Source: Sphaerolaimus hirsutus (Eukaryota; Nematoda; Chromadorea; Monhysterida; Sphaerolaimidae). Taken from it: a stretch of DNA of 64,000 nucleotides. Positions 22,490-33,829 of this stretch are shown here, piece by piece. The DNA lies in contig OZ038452.1 in the NCBI GenBank assembly GCA_964036195.1, positions 1,984,001 to 2,048,000 of the forward strand, written 5' to 3'. The notes below the pieces were generated by a model that saw nothing but the letters and a program-made list of their open reading frames with translations, made no database searches and was not told the DNA's origin. The position numbers and the translations under genes are program-made. Numbering within the stretch: the stretch's first letter is position 1; each line of letters opens with the position of its first letter.

Positions 22490-22930
22490 AGTATTTTAGA
22501 ATGAGTAGAATTTTATAGACACCCAATTTTTCCATTATACATTGAGAGCAAGGGCTGAAAATTTGACACTTTATTGTTAACATTTGGAACTTAATGTTGA
22601 GCATGAGAGAGCGCCATTGGACACGCAACTCGGACCTGGAATTGGAAATGAAACTTAAAATGCGATTTACTCAAAATCGCATTTTGTGGACTTGTCGACT
22701 TTTAGAATTAGACGCCTCAATTATGTAAATTTACTTGGCGCTGTTTTCCGCTTTTGAAGCGACCCACGTGAATATATTGTGTGCGTTTCTCTGGTGCCAA
22801 TCCTGCACCCTGTAAAGTGTTAAATATCATGTAAAATCGTAATTTACTAATCATACTAATTTGTCAATTGTCATGCAAGGTGTCAAAAGTTCAGTAATAA
22901 AATACCTTTTTGTTCTGATTGGCATTGTGT
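22490..22930. other. non-genic, holds inverted GTCGAC repeat terminus
   Basis: At 22685-22720 'acttgtcgacttttagaatt' leads to CGCCTCAA, the complement of the start of the repeat at 13443. No gene is seen. Confidence 0.5.
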
Positions 22931-24225
22931 ACTGGGGCCAGTTCCGCAAGTGGAAAAGTTAAGAGTTAAAAGTTAAGAGTTGAGTAAAATGACAAATGGC
23001 AAGTTAAGAGTAAAGTTTAATGATAAATGATGAGTTAAGAGCAGGCTGTCCGCGAGGGTTCCTCACGTGCGTTTCCGCACGCAAGCGCACAAAAAAACAT
23101 TGAGTGGATATGTGTTCCGCGCAAAGACAATAAAATAGGTCGCCTGACGCGCGCACACACACACAACTCCGCAGCCCCTACGCGCGCACAAAAATGGCGC
23201 GCGCATAACAGGCAACGTCTGCGTGTCGAACAAAACGTTTCCACACGCAGAAAATTATCGCAGGAGCTTCAAATCATGTTGTGTTAAATGTCGCAATTAA
23301 GTATCACACAATAAAACAGAAATATTATAATGAAAAAACCGTTTCTAATACAAAATAATTTGTGTTTCATTATTCAGATGTTTTTTTAAGTCATCACACT
23401 TATTAGAAACAATGTAAATTAAGTGTCACAAGATATTATTGTGATTGCATTATTCAAGTGATCGCCACATCATTCTGATCATTTTAAGTGCTCAACCATC
23501 AAAATCGGTAGAGAATTCATCGAAATATGCACTTCCGAAGGTGCGGCCTCTTAAGAAAACTACCCCATAATTACTTCGAAAGTTGCAGCCCTGGTGATTT
23601 TCATTGCGTGCTCGTTTTGCGAACACGTAGAATCAGTAATGTGCTAAAAAAATAAATTTCCGCGCGCCTGGTCGATTTGACCTCCAAGTCCGCGCGCGTT
23701 GACACGTTTTCTTTATGTGCCCATAGACCCGGTCAGCACACAAGCGCGCTGTTGCATTCTCTATGCGCGCAACAAAAATGAGTTCCGCGCGTTTGTTTTA
23801 GCACGGTGTTTTTCACGCGCGGAACACTCGCGGCCAGCCTGGTTAAGAGACAAGAGTAAATTTAAGCGTAAAGTTAAATGACAAATGATTAGTTAAGAGA
23901 TAAAAGTAAAGTTAAGAGTCAAGCAAGTGTATCCAAATCTTATTTTTTTCGTATCCAGATCTTGTGTTTTTGTATCCAAATCTTATTTTTCGACATAAGA
24001 TTTTGATACAAAAAATAAGATTTGGATACAAAAAATAAGATTTGGATACACTTGCTTGACTCTTAACTTTACTCTCATCTCTTAACTGATCATTTGTCAT
24101 TTAACTTTACTCTTGTCTCTTAACTCATCATTTATCATTTAACTTTACTCTTAACTTGCCATTTGTCATTTTACTCAACTCTTATGTTTTAACTCTTAAC
24201 TTGTCCACTTGCAGAACCGGCACCA
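22931..24225. mobile_element. inverted-repeat element (GTTCCGCAAGTGG ends), host of a nested hAT
   Basis: The left end has 'ggggccagttccgcaagtgg' and the right end 'ccacttgcagaaccggcacc', the same family as 7646-7855. The interior has repeated 'gttaagag' words and an internal palindrome of 'gtatccaaatcttat' at 23935-24050. The element at 23042-23841 is inserted in it. Confidence 0.6.
23042..23841. mobile_element. hAT-like element rich in CGCGCG, CAGGCTGTCCGCGAG ends
   Basis: Ends are CAGGCTGTCCGCGAG and CTCGCGGCCAGCCTG. The exact duplication gttaagag lies at 23034-23041 and 23842-23849. Subterminal blocks are dense in GCGCGC/GCGCGT, a composition unlike the AT-rich centre, recalling the GGCGCC arrays of the TAGTGATG family. 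Confidence 0.85.
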
Positions 24226-24574
24226 GGTAAAGCCAAATGGCACTTGATTTACACTGTACATGGTGCAGGATCGCCCCCCCCCCCGAAATCAACTTTGATT
24301 GAACCCATTTGATTCGCCGGAATAAGATGTTCATGGCAAAAAAGACTCATTCTGGTAAACTTCCGAAATTCAAAGGTGACGTATCGCGTTGATCTGTTTC
24401 CCAATTTTTTTTATTTTCTGTATTATTTAATTTAAAAAAATAGAGAACTAGCGTGTGTAGGTAGGGACAACAGTTTGAGTTGCAACATTCAATTGCAATA
24501 AAAATGTCATCATGTCATCATAAAAATGTCATCAAAATGTCATAAAAGTGTCCACTTAGGTAATGACATATATA
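24226..24574. other. no feature seen
   Basis: A C run, then AT-rich text with a few 'aaaatgtcatc' repeats. No exon or repeat boundary can be supported. Confidence 0.4.
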
Positions 24575-24994
24575 CCGTATATCCTTGAATAAGACCCCAG
24601 GGGCGTTATTATTTCGTCAGAGGTTTTGGAAGGGGGAGTTATTCAAGGGGGGAGTTATTTTTTGCTCAGAACTTCCAGGAAAACTTTCACTTTATTCATT
24701 GTTTGTATGCATTCCGTCCCGGCCGTAGGCTAACATTCTTTTGTATTTTTCGTTTCACTCACCAAACCCCATTTGCATTCGATGAATCAGCCCAGACATA
24801 GCTTTATTTTTCTGTTTGTCTCGTTTTCATTTTCGTGTGTTGCTCATCGATCGTTTTACCCAGAGGGGGACTTTTTCAAGAGGGGGGAGTTATTCAAGGG
24901 GGGGGGGGGCGTTATTTTTTCCTCACCTGGCCAACAGGGGGGTGTTATTCAAGGGGGGTATTAATCAAGGGGGGTCTTATTCAAGGATATACGG
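24575..24994. mobile_element. TA-flanked MITE, CCGTATATCCTTG ends
   Basis: Ends are CCGTATATCCTTGAATAAG and its exact complement, with TA at 24573-24574 and 24995-24996. The interior has GGGGGG runs and repeated 'agttattcaaggggg'. Several short frames rich in Gly and Arg are compositional. Confidence 0.75.
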
Positions 24995-25355
24995 TACCTA
25001 TTTTAATTCATCAGATGAATAGAATTAGGCAACAAAGTGCCGCAGAACAGACAACTGCATAAATTTAATTTATTTAATTTATCATCTAGCGGCGATTTAC
25101 CTTTTATCATCTGTCGGCAAACATTAACATTATTATCGTAACGAGTATCTCGTCTGCAGGTTCCAAATGCATCTTAATCCATTTCTTTTATTTATCTGCG
25201 CAAATCTGACGGCACTTTCCTTAGCAACTAAAATGCTGGGTGATGTGTCTGCTATGCGCATTGGGTGGGCGTTTCTGACCCATGCTAATAGCATTATTGT
25301 ATTTTTTTTGGTTTTGTGCATTTCATACATAAAATAAATAAGAAAAGTACATAGG

Positions 25356-25440
25356 TACCGTATTTCCTTGATATACCATATTTCTTTGATATACAGTATT
25401 TCCTTGATATACAGTATTTCCTTGAAATACCCCCAGGTTC
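25356..25440. repeat. tandem copies of a CCGTATTTCCTTGATA terminus
   Basis: Four head-to-tail copies of a 20-22 bp unit (TACCGTATTTCCTTGATA, then TACCATATTTC, TACAGTATTTCC and TACAGTATTTCC variants) lie just before the hAT at 25452. They look like a multiplied terminus of the TA-flanked family. Confidence 0.7.
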
Positions 25441-25451
25441 TTACCCCCAAA

Positions 25452-26521
25452 CAGGGTTGGTTTTATAAAAATTCATTTTAGTAAAATTGTATAAAAATTG
25501 TATAAAAATTTTATTTTATTATTATTTTATTCTTGTTTCATTTTATTTTATTTTATTTTATTCCCAAAAGTCATTAATAAAATAAAATGACACATTTTAC
25601 AAAAATTTTACAAAAATTGTACAAAAATTTTACAAAAAATCAGAAACATGCATGCAAGGCCAGAAAAATGTTATAATTAGACCTATACATGAAAAACCTG
25701 TGACAAATTTTTCCCTTACTTTTCAAAAGTTGCATGCAGTATGTATTGTTAGCTAGCTGCAAGTGTAAAGTTACAATTATCGATAAGAATGGTTTGCATT
25801 TTCAGTAGAAGGACTACTGGAGTGTGCTGGGAACATTTGTAAAATGTCATGCAAAGTGTCAATTGTCATGACAAATGTAAAGTAAAGCATCAATTGTCAT
25901 GCAAAATGTCAAGTGTCATGTAAAATTTCAAGCAAAGTGGCAATTGTCATGACAAATGTCATGCAAAGTGTAAATTGTGTATCCAAATCTTGTTTTTTTT
26001 TGTATCCATAATATGTTTGATATCCAAATCTTATGTTTTTGTATCCAAATGTTCACATAAGATTTGGAGTCAACAACAACATAATTTGGATACAAAACAT
26101 AAGATTTCAAAATAAAACATGAGATTTGAACACAATTTGCTTGACAATTTATACTTTAATTTTTACATGTCATGACAATTTACACTTTACTTTACATTTG
26201 TCATGACAATTTACACTTTGCATGACATTTTACATGACATTTGACACTTGACAATGCTTGGGACTGCCCCAGATCCATGAATAAACAGGTAGAGACTCAA
26301 GCAATGAGACAAAATTTTACAAAAAGTATGAATTTTTATACAATTTTACAAAAATACGAATTTTTATACAATTTTACAAAAATTTTACAAAAATTTGAAT
26401 TTTTATACAATTTTTATTTTTATTCTTAAATTTTCCATTTTATTTTATTTTATTTTATTCTTGAATATTCCATTTTATTTTTATTTTATTTTTATTTTTT
26501 TCTGAGATTTTGCCAACCCTG
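25452..26521. mobile_element. hAT-like element, CAGGGTTGG ends
   Basis: Ends are CAGGGTTGGTTTTATA and TTTTGCCAACCCTG. The exact duplication cccccaaa lies at 25444-25451 and 26522-26529. It inserted in a C-rich TA-family repeat. The interior is very like 21114-22127; there is no transposase. Confidence 0.9.
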
Positions 26522-26544
26522 CCCCCAAATAATACCCCCAAATC

Positions 26545-26666
26545 TTACACACTTCTTTTAACCACTTCACCCACAGCATTCACAGTCATGCTAGGCAAAA
26601 TGTCATTGAACTGCTGGACAAACCGATGGTTCAGCTGCTCAAAGTTACTTGGCAACTGGACTGTAG
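26545..26666 (-). CDS. short coding scrap, 5' side cut by a MITE
   Basis: On the minus strand the frame reads STVQLPSNFEQLNHRFVQQ then FNDILPSMTVNAVGEVVKRS, and ends in TAA (26545-26547). Composition is convincing as protein, but the family is unknown. The upstream side is interrupted by the hAT-like element at 26668-27161. Beyond it the same frame meets a TGA within about 12 nt, so this is either a very small ORF with an ATG in the TSD region or the end of a broken gene. Confidence 0.35.
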
Positions 26667-26667
26667 A

Positions 26668-27161
26668 CCATAGTTGTTAAAACGTATTTATGTTTACTCG
26701 ATAAATACGTATACATGCGTACTGCGTAAATACGTTTACGTTTCCTCCCGAAAAAAATACCAGTACTCACATACTCGCGTACTTTCTGTCAGTACAGAAA
26801 ACGTATTTTAAGGGGACAGAAAATGTCATTTTGCCAGACAGAAAGTGATAAACATCGGACATTTTCCTAAGAAATACTTAACAGGAAAGAAAAACACATC
26901 CTTGATGTATTTCAGAGTAAAAATTACAACAAAAAATACTCACTTGTACGTTTTCTGTGATGAAAAATACCCATTTTTCGTTTTCGCTGTAAAAACATAA
27001 ATTTTTGCGTTTTCTCTGGAAAAAAGTATTTTACTCGCTTGTTACGCAGCGTAAAAGTAAACATGAAATACTTTACGTTTTCTGTACTCATGTGTGAGTA
27101 AATTAAAAATACTTTACGTTTAGGTTTACTTTAAAAAAGTTCAGTACTTTTAACAACTCTG
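26668..27161. mobile_element. hAT-like MITE, CANNGTTGTTAAAA family
   Basis: Starts CATAGTTGTTAAAACG and ends TTTTAACAACTCTG. The flanks share tgtagac (26661-26667 and 27162-27168), a near-complete 8-bp duplication. The interior has the family words 'tactcgataaatacg' and 'agttcagtacttttaacaac'. Confidence 0.8.
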
Positions 27162-27359
27162 TGTAGACATTCTCCTTCACTTAGCCCCAAAGGAAGAAGT
27201 CGATTCACTGAGCTTCACCTTTCGACATGAAAACCTTGCGATATGAAACTGTATCGAAGGAGCAATAAATCTGACTGAGCACAGATCAGAATTAATGCGT
27301 CTTAATGCATATTCATCGTGGCATTAATAATTCACAATACCGCGAAATCCATTATTGTA

Positions 27360-28569
27360 AACACCTGCCCGATCAAGTCCGGCCGCCTTTTTTTTCTTTC
27401 ACTTCGCAGGCCATATCTCCGGTTGTGGGAGGGGTTGAAAACTAAAACTTGGGTGGTATATAGGCGCAACCCCCCACTACCCCACATGAATAATTGGGGC
27501 AGCAGCGACTCACTATAGAGGGGGTCGCCGCATATGTGAAAAATTTTTGCGGCATTTTCACTGTCCCACACAGGTCCGACCCCCACTTGATTTCTTACGC
27601 TGCGGGTGCCGTACCTCCAGCTGTGGGAGGGGTATAAATCTAAAGTTTGAGGGATGTGTCACCAACACCCATCCCCCCTCATGCCCCTACTAAACACTGG
27701 CCAGGTGGTTTTTGGCAACTCACCAGTGTGGGGCGCAGCACTAAATGTTTGTTAAAACATTACGGTCCCACACAAGTCCAGCACCTGGGGCGCATTTCAA
27801 AAAATGTACACTTTTGTGTTGTTTTAACACTTAAGTGTTTGATTATGTAACATAAACATGAAATATCCTCTAAAAATATGTTAGTTTCACCCAAACCCGC
27901 CACCACATGAACCCCTCCCCCAGGTGGCTGACAAACAATCACTTTTTACAACTTTTTTATTAGACACTTGAACGGCTGGTTTACAATAATTTTTAGGGGA
28001 GGGTTAAGTGATTTTTGTCACCCACTTGGGGGGAGGGGTTCATGTGGTGGGCGGTTTTAGGTCGAATAAGATATTTTTAGAGGATATTTCATGCTTATTT
28101 CACATTGTCAACCACATTAGTGTAAAAACAACACAAAAGTGTCCATTTTTAGAAATTCAATTGGATGCTAGACTTGTGTGGGACAGTAACATTTTAATAA
28201 ATTTTAAACGTTGCACCCCACACTGTGGTGAGTCGCCAAAAACTGCCTGGCCAGTGTATAGTAGGGGAGGTGTGTTGGCGACACATCCCCAAAATTTTAC
28301 ATTTATACCCCACCCACAGCTGGAGGTACGAGTGTAAGAAATCAGTGGGGGCCGGACCTGTGTGTGACACTAAAAAAGCTGCAAATTTTTTTTGCACTCG
28401 GCGAACCACCATGTAGGGGGTCGCCACGACCCCTTCAATTCATGCGAAGTAGAGGGGTGTCGCGCCAATATCTACCCCAAGTTTCAGCTTCTGGCACGTC
28501 CTAGAACTGTAGATAGGATGTCAAAAGTAAAATCAAAAATTGGGTGCCGGACTTGATTGGGCAGATGTT
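27360..28569. mobile_element. TA-flanked foldback element, copy 2
   Basis: Ends are AACACCTGCCCGATCAAG and an imperfect complement, with TA at 27358-27359 and 28570-28571. Content matches 15798-17273, with a shorter central part. No coding function is supported. Confidence 0.7.
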
Positions 28570-29470
28570 TATGATAATAGAAATTCATATAGAAAAGCGC
28601 TTCCTTTTTAGTTTTATCGCTAACCATTATCTACCTTCTGCTGATTAGAGGATGCGATTTTTAGGTTCATTGTATTTTTTAATTTGAAGAAAGCCTCGCA
28701 GCATTTGGATTATGGTAGGTTTATGAAAATTCCACTATTTTATGATCTGGATTTTATGCTTCACAAAATTTTCACATATGTGCAAATTTTGGTTGGTAGG
28801 TGGAGCTTAGGCTGCCATTTTCATTTTTTGATAGTACAAACATATTTATACAAAAGCATTTGTGTCAAAATACAAAAATGTGAAAAATGATGCAGGGTGT
28901 AATTTCCTGAGCTTCCAGTTTGATCCATGCAAAAGACCATATGAAATTACATAAGTTGTAGCATTATTTTCATTTGAAACAAATAAAATAACATCATCAT
29001 TACACAGCATTACACATTACTCTGTTAGCACACACACACTACACATATGTTGTCAACTAAAAATTTACTGACAAAAAATTTGTGTCAACTAACAACTATG
29101 CCAATTCAGTTAATGAATTAGTTAACCTCACTTGTTAATTTAACACCAATCTAGTATCTTCTCCCACATTCATATATCTATTTAAAAATGTAAAACTTGA
29201 AATAAAGTTAGAAAAAACAAAAACCACTATTGTTGTATATGTCTGAGATTACTATGTTTTTATCAACAATTTGATATCTCAAACTTTTTTGTTGACATAA
29301 CCTAAATTCATTCGTGTCTATCCCATGTGTAACAAAAAACTGTGTGTCAACTGTAGCAGTGCACACTGCTTTAACATAGATTTTTTTTGTAACTACTAGA
29401 TATGGTCAGTTGACACTCAACTAGTTGATTATGTGACTTTCCGAAAACTATAAGCACAAATGTGCCTGTG
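28570..29470. other. AT-rich region with GTGTCAAC/GTTGACA repeats
   Basis: No exon seen. From about 29028 onward, 'gtcaactaa' and 'gttgaca' words recur, and together with 29690-29773 (ending 'tcaactagtgtgcgg') they look like an old element with CACACTAGTTGAC ends. Confidence 0.4.
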
Positions 29471-29660
29471 CACACGATTAGCTTTCACAAGAAATTTTGA
29501 AAACTCACAAATCAGCTTAGAACGCATTTGACTTTTCAACAGTGAAGTAGCTGTCAACTACAATTAACAGAGATCTAAAATGACTCATTGTGGAAAACTC
29601 AAACACGTCAAAGGTCATTTATAAATTTTCGAAATTTCGTCTGAAAACTAGTGTGGGCAG
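29471..29660. mobile_element. small inverted-repeat MITE, degraded
   Basis: It has the same plan as the copy at 30341-30530: 'cacgattagctttcac' on the left, 'ctgaaaactagtgtg' on the right and inverted 'cgcatttgactttt' / 'gaaaactcaaacacgt' inside. The two copies have diverged strongly. Confidence 0.45.
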
Positions 29661-29798
29661 CGCCAATGTTTTATGGAAATATTGTAATCAACGTCCCTGT
29701 GTCAACTGCACACGCATGCTTGACGATTTTTTCAGTTGACACAGATAATTTTCACTGTGTCAACTAGTGTGCGGGGCTCTGTGTGTCTTTGTGTCAAC

Positions 29799-30024
29799 GC
29801 ACATTAGTTTTCACCGTGACTTACATGAAAACTGAAACGGCGACAAGGTGACATTCAGCCTACTCTTTTTGTATGCTATGTGTGTTTTGGTTTTCAAATT
29901 TTCAAATTTAAACTTTCATTAATTCAAATTTGAATTAAATCATTCCACCGTTATGTTTACTTTGCATTTGAAAAAAAAATCAGTTTTCACCAAAGTCACG
30001 GTGAAAACTAGTGTGTGCAGGCAC
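29799..30024. mobile_element. MITE, second copy of the 14641 family
   Basis: TIRs are 'gcacattagttttcaccgtg' and 'cacggtgaaaactagtgtgt'. The interior matches 14641-14876. Confidence 0.65.
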
Positions 30025-30340
30025 ATTATTTAATTTACCGATATAACGTGTTTGTATTTTCCCTTGCATACTTGACACCTGTTTAGTAATTGTTATCTTT
30101 TTGTGTCGTATGTGAATGAATGTACGCCTGGCAGCATCAATGCATTTAAAAATATCTAGGTAAAGTACCTATAGATTTTCTTCAATAAATAATTGGTCTA
30201 TTGATAAGAAAATTAAAAATAAGTTTGTAATCTGCACAATTATTTTTCAAAAAATAAGTATTTTTGGTTAACTTTTAGGATTACAGACACACGTTAAGAA
30301 ACCCATATACCAAACCATTTTACCAACGTGTAATGGCGCT

Positions 30341-30530
30341 GCGTACACTAGTTTACTGCCAGATTTTGGTAAACTCATAAATCGGCTTTAAACGCATTTG
30401 AGTTTACCAGTATAATGTGTCTGTCAACTGCAGTTGATGGGGATTAAGAATAACTCATTCCAGTAAACTCAAATGCGTTCAAATCCGATTTATGAGTTTA
30501 CCAAGATCTGTCAGTAAACTAGTGTGTGCA
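30341..30530. mobile_element. 190-bp MITE, CACTAGTTTACTGCCAGA ends
   Basis: The inverted ends are 'cactagtttactgccag' and 'ctgtcagtaaactagtgtg'. Inner repeats 'aacgcatttgagttta' / 'taaactcaaatgcgtt' make it an almost full palindrome. A close copy is at 35401-35592. Confidence 0.7.
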
Positions 30531-30747
30531 CACGCATTAACTAAGACTGATGTGATAACAACCAGATAATGACAAGGGGACCACCAATTTAGTAATTTTT
30601 ACTTAACATGCAGTTTTTGTAAATGCAAACGCTGAAAAACACGCAAAAAATAGGAATGTGAAGCGCCTTCACGCCGATACTTCACCAAGCACGCTGTCGC
30701 TTTCACGCGCATCATTCTCATCACGAAAATTCGCGTAAAGACACTTC

Positions 30748-31512
30748 CATTGTTGTTAAAACGTATTTACTTTTACTCGATAAATACGTATACTCGAGTA
30801 CAGAGTAAATAGGTTTACATTTCTCCGAAAAAAGTTCTGGTACTCGCTCTTACGTATACTTTTTGAAAGTACTCGAGTACAGAAAAACGTAAATATTTTA
30901 GATCGTCTTTTTAATAGGTTTTTAAAAGCATAGAAGGGGAAAAAGGGAGAAAATGTGCTAAAAATATGGGAAACTAGTCTAAAATGGGTATAGTACCAAA
31001 TACATAGTCAAAAATTGCATAAAATAGACAAAAAGTTATGAAATCGAGTGATTTTGAGCGACATTTCTCGAAAATTTTGGTGACATTTTTCAAAAGTACT
31101 CGCGTTTACGGTTTCTGCGGGATAAGTACGTTTACTCACGTTTACTCATAGTAAAAGAAAAAAAAAATTTACTTTACGTTTTCTGAACTCAAGGGGTGAG
31201 TAAAAAATAAATATACTCCGGTTACTTTACACCCTGCACGCGTGGTTCCCGCTTGAAGTGTGCCAACGATGGTTAACGCGTCCGAGTTTCATAAAAAGAT
31301 GACAAAATTGATTGTTGTTATAATGTTATTCATTAACATATTCACATCGATGAATTTTTTTCATATTTTTACGGAAATCGCATGATTTAATAATCATTGG
31401 CACGCTTCCAACACGAGACATAAATCAGTGCGATGGCAGAGTATCACGTACGCCGCGTATACTTTACGTTTACGTATACTTTTAAAAAAGTTCGGTACTT
31501 TTAACAACTCTG
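30748..31512. mobile_element. hAT-like element, CANNGTTGTTAAAA family, exact TSD
   Basis: Starts CATTGTTGTTAAAACG and ends TTTTAACAACTCTG. The exact duplication gacacttc lies at 30740-30747 and 31513-31520. It contains a segment (31210-31460) also found at 45975-46250. It sits inside the repeat that covers about 30655-31760. Confidence 0.9.
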
Positions 31513-31760
31513 GACACTTCACGCTCGGAAATGTATACGTTGGTGACGTTTCTGGAAATACTAGCTTCCGGAATTATCTTCCAACACTTTTGGAAGCGCG
31601 TGAGGCGTGTGTGAAGCTAGGTGAAGCGTGTGGATGACACTTCAGCGAGAATTCCAAGCTTGTAGAAGTGTGTGGAAGCGTGCGTCACGTACATCCACTC
31701 CACTTCCCGACGCATCACGCAGTAAGTCAGGAAGTCACACCCATTTTGGTGCTGCGGAAG
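31513..31760. repeat. GTGAAGCG-rich repeat; second copy at 63869-64000
   Basis: Text from 'gtgtgaagctaggtgaagcg' (about 31608) onward is nearly identical to 63869-64000. It continues the repeat that starts near 30655 ('gtgaagcgccttcacg'), interrupted by the hAT at 30748-31512. Confidence 0.65.
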
Positions 31761-32229
31761 TCACTAAATTTTAAAAGTGAAAAAGTCTAAAATTAGCAAA
31801 ATTGTCAGGCCTGGAAATTGCAACTAGGAGTAGTCCCAATAAATTTTGGTGGGAAAGCCACTACTCCCACTGCTTTTTGAGCAGAGGCCAAAAAAATAGT
31901 TTAAAAAAGCTTCAACCTTCATAAAAATCGCAAACCTATTTTATCTGTAATGTAAAAAAATATCAACATTTGTGTTCATCCTCTGAAAATGAAATTGGCC
32001 CCTGGTGACACATTTTTGTCTCACTGCCAGTGCATCATTTGTCCATGCCATTAAGAAGTTCACTCGTTCATTTGAAAGAGGCAAACAAAACAAGCAGTGA
32101 TGGAAAACGTCTACCCGTCTGGATGCAGCTTCAATTAAAATTAAAAAATGGCTGCAAATTATGTTTGGCAGTCGATTCTATGTTTGATGATTATCGTCGA
32201 TTGTGCTAAAGGTGACACTTGGGTTTAAA
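31761..32229. other. no feature seen
   Basis: AT-rich text without a supported exon, TIR or tandem repeat. Confidence 0.4.
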
Positions 32230-33815
32230 TAGGGTGTCGAAAAAAATTTTATGGAAAAGGAAAATTTAAAAATTCGCATCACTGCGGGAAAACAGAAAGG
32301 GAAAAGGTAGAAAATTTTCCTGCGGATAGACGGAAACGGGACACGAAAAGTTGACACCTAACGATGGCAAAAAAAGATTCGAAAATTCGAAAACATTTTT
32401 GAATTTTCAAATTTTTTCGGAATTTTCGAATTTTTATTTCACCCTTGGAAAAAACACTTAAAAATCGATTTATTTTTCAAAAAATTCGAAAATTCGAAAA
32501 TTCAAAAATTCGAAAATACTTTTCGAATTTTTCAGGGAATTCAAGGCCACAAAATACATTTCTGAAGTTCAACGTCTAGATCAATTGAGATTGATATGTG
32601 GCACATATGAAAAAGTGTAATGTAATGGAACAAAACATCAACAAAAACGTTGGAAGCCGCGGCGGCAGAGGCCGACCCATAGATAGACTGTATATTCTGC
32701 GGACATAATACTCTGCAATCACACTCATTTATGTCTCACATAGGAAGCGTGCCAGTTATGATGAAGCATGCGATTTTGTAACTGTAAACCTGACTGTAAA
32801 CCCATAAATCCTCAAATAAGTCTTCCTTCCCTCGAAACCCACCCCCCTGTTGTGAACGTGAAGAAAAAATCACTCGTCCCTCATTTAACTCCTACCTCAA
32901 AATATTCTGAGGAAAAAAATAACTCCCGGGGGACTTCTGTATCGTTCCAATTTTAGTATATGTCCACGAGGGACTTATTCAAGGATTTACGGAAATGAAT
33001 ATCATTATGACAGAGATGACGTTTTCAACTTTTCATGAAAATCGCATGGGCAAAAAAGGGGGTTTAAAGTGACTGGAGTAAATGTATTGTAGTATTTTTT
33101 AGGACGGGGGTGGGCGGTAGCCACAGAACACGTAGTTGTAGCTCAGAAGTGCTTGGCAAAAATTTCGATATATAGGCTTTTTTGGGGTGTAGGAGGAAGA
33201 AAAGGGAGAGAAATTGCTAAAAGTAGGTGTAAAATAGCACAAAATGGGTATATAAGAGAATATAGTACTAAAAATAGGTAAATAGGAACAACAACTAGTG
33301 ATTTTGGAGGTAAATATCTATAAAAACGTATGAAAAATAGTGATTATGAGCAAAAATAGGGGTTTGTGTTTCTCAAAAATTGCTCCAGATAGGTAGATAG
33401 CTGAGCAATTTTGGGGGGTTAAGGGGGTAGTAGCCCAAAATTTTGCCTCTGGTATAGATAGATAGCTGAGCGCCCTCTGGGACAGATAGATAGTTGGGTG
33501 GTTTGGGGGGTTACCCCCCCCCCCCATTGGAGACCCCTTGGTCCACATGAGTGCTTCCACCATTTGTGATGCTAAACTGCAGTGAAAAAAGGTTCAAATT
33601 CAATACGTTTTCGAAAAAATTCGAAAACTAACCAAAAAAATTTGAAAACTGCCCAAAAAGATTCGAAAATTGCACAAAAAGATTCGAAAATTCGAAAATT
33701 AAATTCGAAATTTGAAAATTTGGAAAAAATTCGAAAATTCAAAAATTCATTTTAGAAAAAACACTTAAAAATTTAAATACTTTTTTTCGGAGAGTTTGCC
33801 ATCGTTAGCACCCTA
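32230..33815. mobile_element. degraded TAGGGTGTC element split by a TAACGATGGC element
   Basis: It starts TAGGGTGTCGAAAAAA at 32230 and shows 'aaaagttgacacc' at 32347-32358, where the element at 32359-33807 begins. On the far side 'gcaccctaa' resumes. The intact relative at 57088-57600 ends in GTTGACACCCTA, which supports this nesting, but the inner TSD is imperfect. Confidence 0.45.
32359..33807. mobile_element. hAT-like element, TAACGATGGC ends
   Basis: Ends are TAACGATGGCAAAAAAAG and GTTTGCCATCGTTA. Subterminal blocks are dense in 'ttcgaaaattcgaaaa'. Another copy (54207-55460) has an exact 8-bp TSD. The centre holds 'atagatagctgagc' repeats (33390-33500) and C/G runs. Confidence 0.7.
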
Positions 33816-33829
33816 AATTCAAATTTCCC

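Noticed and set aside
23035-23244. Cys/Arg-rich frame in the CGCGCG element
   Set aside because: It spans the TSD and TIR of a clearly delimited transposon and follows its GC-rich repeat words.
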